Below, one piece after another: positions 61,600 through 64,000 of a stretch of DNA of 64,000 nt. Each line of letters begins with the position of its first letter. Positions within the stretch are counted from its first letter, which is position 1. The DNA is from Strongylocentrotus purpuratus (taxonomy: Eukaryota > Echinodermata > Echinoidea > Camarodonta > Strongylocentrotidae): the NCBI RefSeq assembly GCF_000002235.5, contig NW_022145601.1, positions 2,678,016 to 2,742,015 on the forward strand. Direction: 5' to 3'. A program made the translations under genes and the position numbers. The notes beneath the pieces were generated by a model. It was not told the DNA's origin, made no database searches, and saw only the letters and a program-made list of their open reading frames with translations.

Positions 61600-63130
61600 A
61601 AACTTGTCTCAGCTACAACATGCTCAAAAATCAACAAAATCCAATGAGAAATAACGGCGATATCGCTCAAAAAGACAGAAATGTAGAATCCAGATTTGAG
61701 AAAAAGTCATCTCCCATAGGGATTACACCCAAAAAGTAATATATTAAGTGTAAATAGGGTAATAATAAAGTAAATAGGGTTTTTTATTACATTATTTGCG
61801 ATTCTACGTGTTTTAATAATTAAAGGAGATGGTACAGTGAAAGGTCAAAAAGAAAAAAAAAGGAAAGAAAACAATTGTTGGAGACGCCCGGACTCAAACC
61901 AGGGATCTCAAGGTCGAAAGTCAAGTGCGTTACCGATATACCAAAACATTTCCCATAGCGATTACACGTAAACGAAAAATGGGATTCTCAAATCCTACTT
62001 TGCAAGTGAAATATAAGCATAATCCCGGCATCTGTTTCAAAAATGAAATGCACGCGTGTGATAGATTATTGTCTCAGCTACAACATATCCGAAGCTTAGC
62101 GAAAACGAAGCTAAAACAACGGAGATTTTGCTCGCGAAAGACAGGAGTGTAGAATCCAGTTTTGAGAAAAAGTCATGTCCCATAGAGAATACACGCAAAA
62201 TGTGAAAAATTGACATGCCTCTTTTAATCACAAAAATACACCATGATACTTTTGTCAAAAATACAAAATTTGGATACTGCATTTGTAGAAAATTGTCTCA
62301 GCTAGAACATATTAAAATCTTAAAGAAAATTGATCAATATTTACAGAGATACAATCAATTTTCCAAAAATATGCTGACGTCATAATATGCATATTAAAAT
62401 TTTGAGTTTGGAGGCCATTATGATGACGTCATGAGTTAATTGAGGATCAAATGAGACATGAAATCATATCTCCGACTCATAATCTATCCACATATGAAAG
62501 AATATTGGGAGTTTCTATCTATTCTGAAGAGTTACAATGAATTTTGTATAGGCATTTTTTTGCCCATGTATTGTGGATAAAGATCACGCAAATCCGCGCG
62601 TGCTGTCAACTTTGACGGACGCTCATTGCGTTATTAAAAGGTGAACAAATTATCAAAATGCTTGGAAAAATGTACAAAATACGATGACGGAGAAAATATG
62701 GCGATTCTATGTTGCAAAATGCTAGTACGCGCAAAAAACGCGCGCGCATGCGCGTGAGAGCGATTTTTTGTCAAATGCTCTATATGGACTGAAACGTATG
62801 CAAAAAAAATTGGAAATGATTTGGAGCATTTTAAATTTTTGCGCGCACGAACGCGTACGCGCGGATTTGCGCACGTTTTTTAATCTCAAATTGACCGGAA
62901 GGATATTGACCTTGATCATGACAAATATGAATGAGAAATGGCTTTCTTTTATGAAGATATGATCATAAGTTGATTTTCACAAAATGGCGCCTGGATGACG
63001 TCACGATGATTTTGAGTCTTTGAAAAGTCACGCAGTTCTAAGTTAGACTAAGATCTATCATCATTGAAAGTTTCATGACAATGGCTTTATTCAATCTTGA
63101 GATATCCTGCGAACAAAATCGAGGAAGAAT
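61600..63130. repeat. Composite tRNA/TGACGTCA repeat, copy 4 (tandem copy of copy 3)
   Basis: Same order as copy 3 at a constant offset of about 2940 bp, including the tRNA-like segment (minus strand 61953-61879, with TTCGAA replaced by TTTGAG in the B-box loop) and three TGACGTCA sites near 62376, 62421 and 62997. It ends after GCGAACAAAATCGAGGAAGA, where copy 3 continues into the hairpin block at 60236. Confidence 0.82.
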
Positions 63131-63199
63131 ACTAGGAATAACTAGACATGTAATACTTGTTTGGAACAAGTATAGGTGGGCTGGTCAACTAAAATTTGA

Positions 63200-63510
63200 G
63201 ACAAAATAGAGCAAAAATAAGCGAGATAGTGCTAAATAAAACAATGCAATGTAGATTCATGATGTGAACGAACTCCACCGTCTATAGGCATATAAACACT
63301 CAAATTATGAAATTTCTGACATGACTTGTGCATGGTCTTTAATCGAAATTTTCACTTTGATGATCGATGTCATCAAAATGAAAAAATGGTGTTGACTGAG
63401 CTTGTAGAGAATTGTTTTAGTTACAACATATCGAAATTTGGAAGAAAATCACTCAATATTTACAGAGATACAACCAATTTTTCATAAATATGCTGACGTC
63501 TTATTATGCA
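63200..63510. repeat. Composite repeat, copy 5 (5' part only)
   Basis: AGATAGTGCTAAATAAAACA, TAGATTCATGATGTGAACGA, CTATAGGCATATAAACA and ATATGCTGACGTCTTATTAT align with the left part of copy 2, after which similarity stops. From 63511 to 64000 I see no feature apart from TGCATGCA-rich segments near 63600-63640 and 63950-63985. Confidence 0.7.
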
Positions 63511-64000
63511 ATTTAGGAAAAATGACAAAAAGTGACCGGTTTTTGCAGCTGGGCCGAGTTTTCTTTGAGCCGAGTTATTTCCCGAATCTGGATTTCAGCG
63601 CTGCATTGCTGCATGCATCGCAGCGAACATCGCATGCATAACGAACTTAAACCAAATTCAATGATTACATCGTTCTTCCAGCCAGTTACGTGTGACTATT
63701 TTCATCAATCGTGTTTTTTTATACCATTACCTTGAATACCGAAGCTTGTAGAAGAAACCCGTCTCTAGCTGCCAAGCTTTTGTTTTTCCATTTAACAGGT
63801 TAGTAGATCTTATATTTATTTGTATTCAATAGTTGAATAACTGCGTCATAAAACTAAGCTCATTCATATGCTTGTGTATATAGGCTAAGTCACGGTTCGC
63901 CTAAATCACAACATTAAAAGTGTGTGGACAAAATGGTGATCATATTTTGATGCAGTGCATCTGCATGCAGTGATGTGTGGATGTGGATGCGTCTTATTTT

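Overview
The window looks like genomic DNA from a marine invertebrate deuterostome, most plausibly an echinoderm. The reasons are many small symmetric-phase exons coding C-type lectin (CTLD), EGF, Ig-like and FN3 modules, long G/C homopolymer runs at transposon ends, CR1/L2-type LINEs and tRNA-derived SINEs. Species is not determinable by eye. There is no prokaryotic content, no CRISPR array, and no retrovirus- or Polinton-like element that I can recognise.

The main content is two minus-strand genes in tandem. Gene A (36142 down to 16545) assembles into 19 coding exons whose splice sites and phases all agree; they sum to 3042 nt, a 1013-residue type I membrane receptor. Its order is signal peptide, three CTLDs, five EGF-like modules, an Ig-like domain, an FN3 domain, one transmembrane helix and an 82-residue tail with five tyrosine motifs. 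The tail motifs are spaced YxxL-x6-YxxL-x5-YxxL-x8-YxxL-x7-YxxV, so two pairs fit the ITAM rule and two tyrosines also read as YxN (Grb2-type) sites. Only the middle CTLD keeps the EPN plus WND sugar/calcium motifs. Gene B (10011 leftwards, running off the window at base 1) has a nearly identical signal-peptide exon, then a CTLD split by introns at different positions from those in gene A.

About 2 kb around the two leader exons (5' flank, exon 1, start of intron 1) is duplicated (9138-11085 and 35097-37268). In the gene B copy this block is split by a LINE (5200-9137); the gene A copy is an empty site. Gene A's intron 1 has its own decayed LINE (about 30610-34800), itself hit by a 2192-bp hAT-like element with an exact 8-bp target duplication and about eleven internal 115-bp repeats. 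Introns and the intergenic space also carry TTAA-flanked MITEs, a SINE, a hAT-like element containing a zinc-finger fragment, and LINE 3' ends.

Right of gene A the window is almost entirely repetitive: a 9.6-kb G-rich 20-bp minisatellite (37580-47210), a deleted LINE on the minus strand (47418-48400), about 4 kb of AT-rich DNA with nothing recognised, several 120-170-bp tandem repeats, a 500-N gap (56548-57047), and then tandem copies of a composite repeat that combines a tRNA-Gly-like segment with clustered TGACGTCA palindromes (57080-63500; an older copy sits at 3608-4590).
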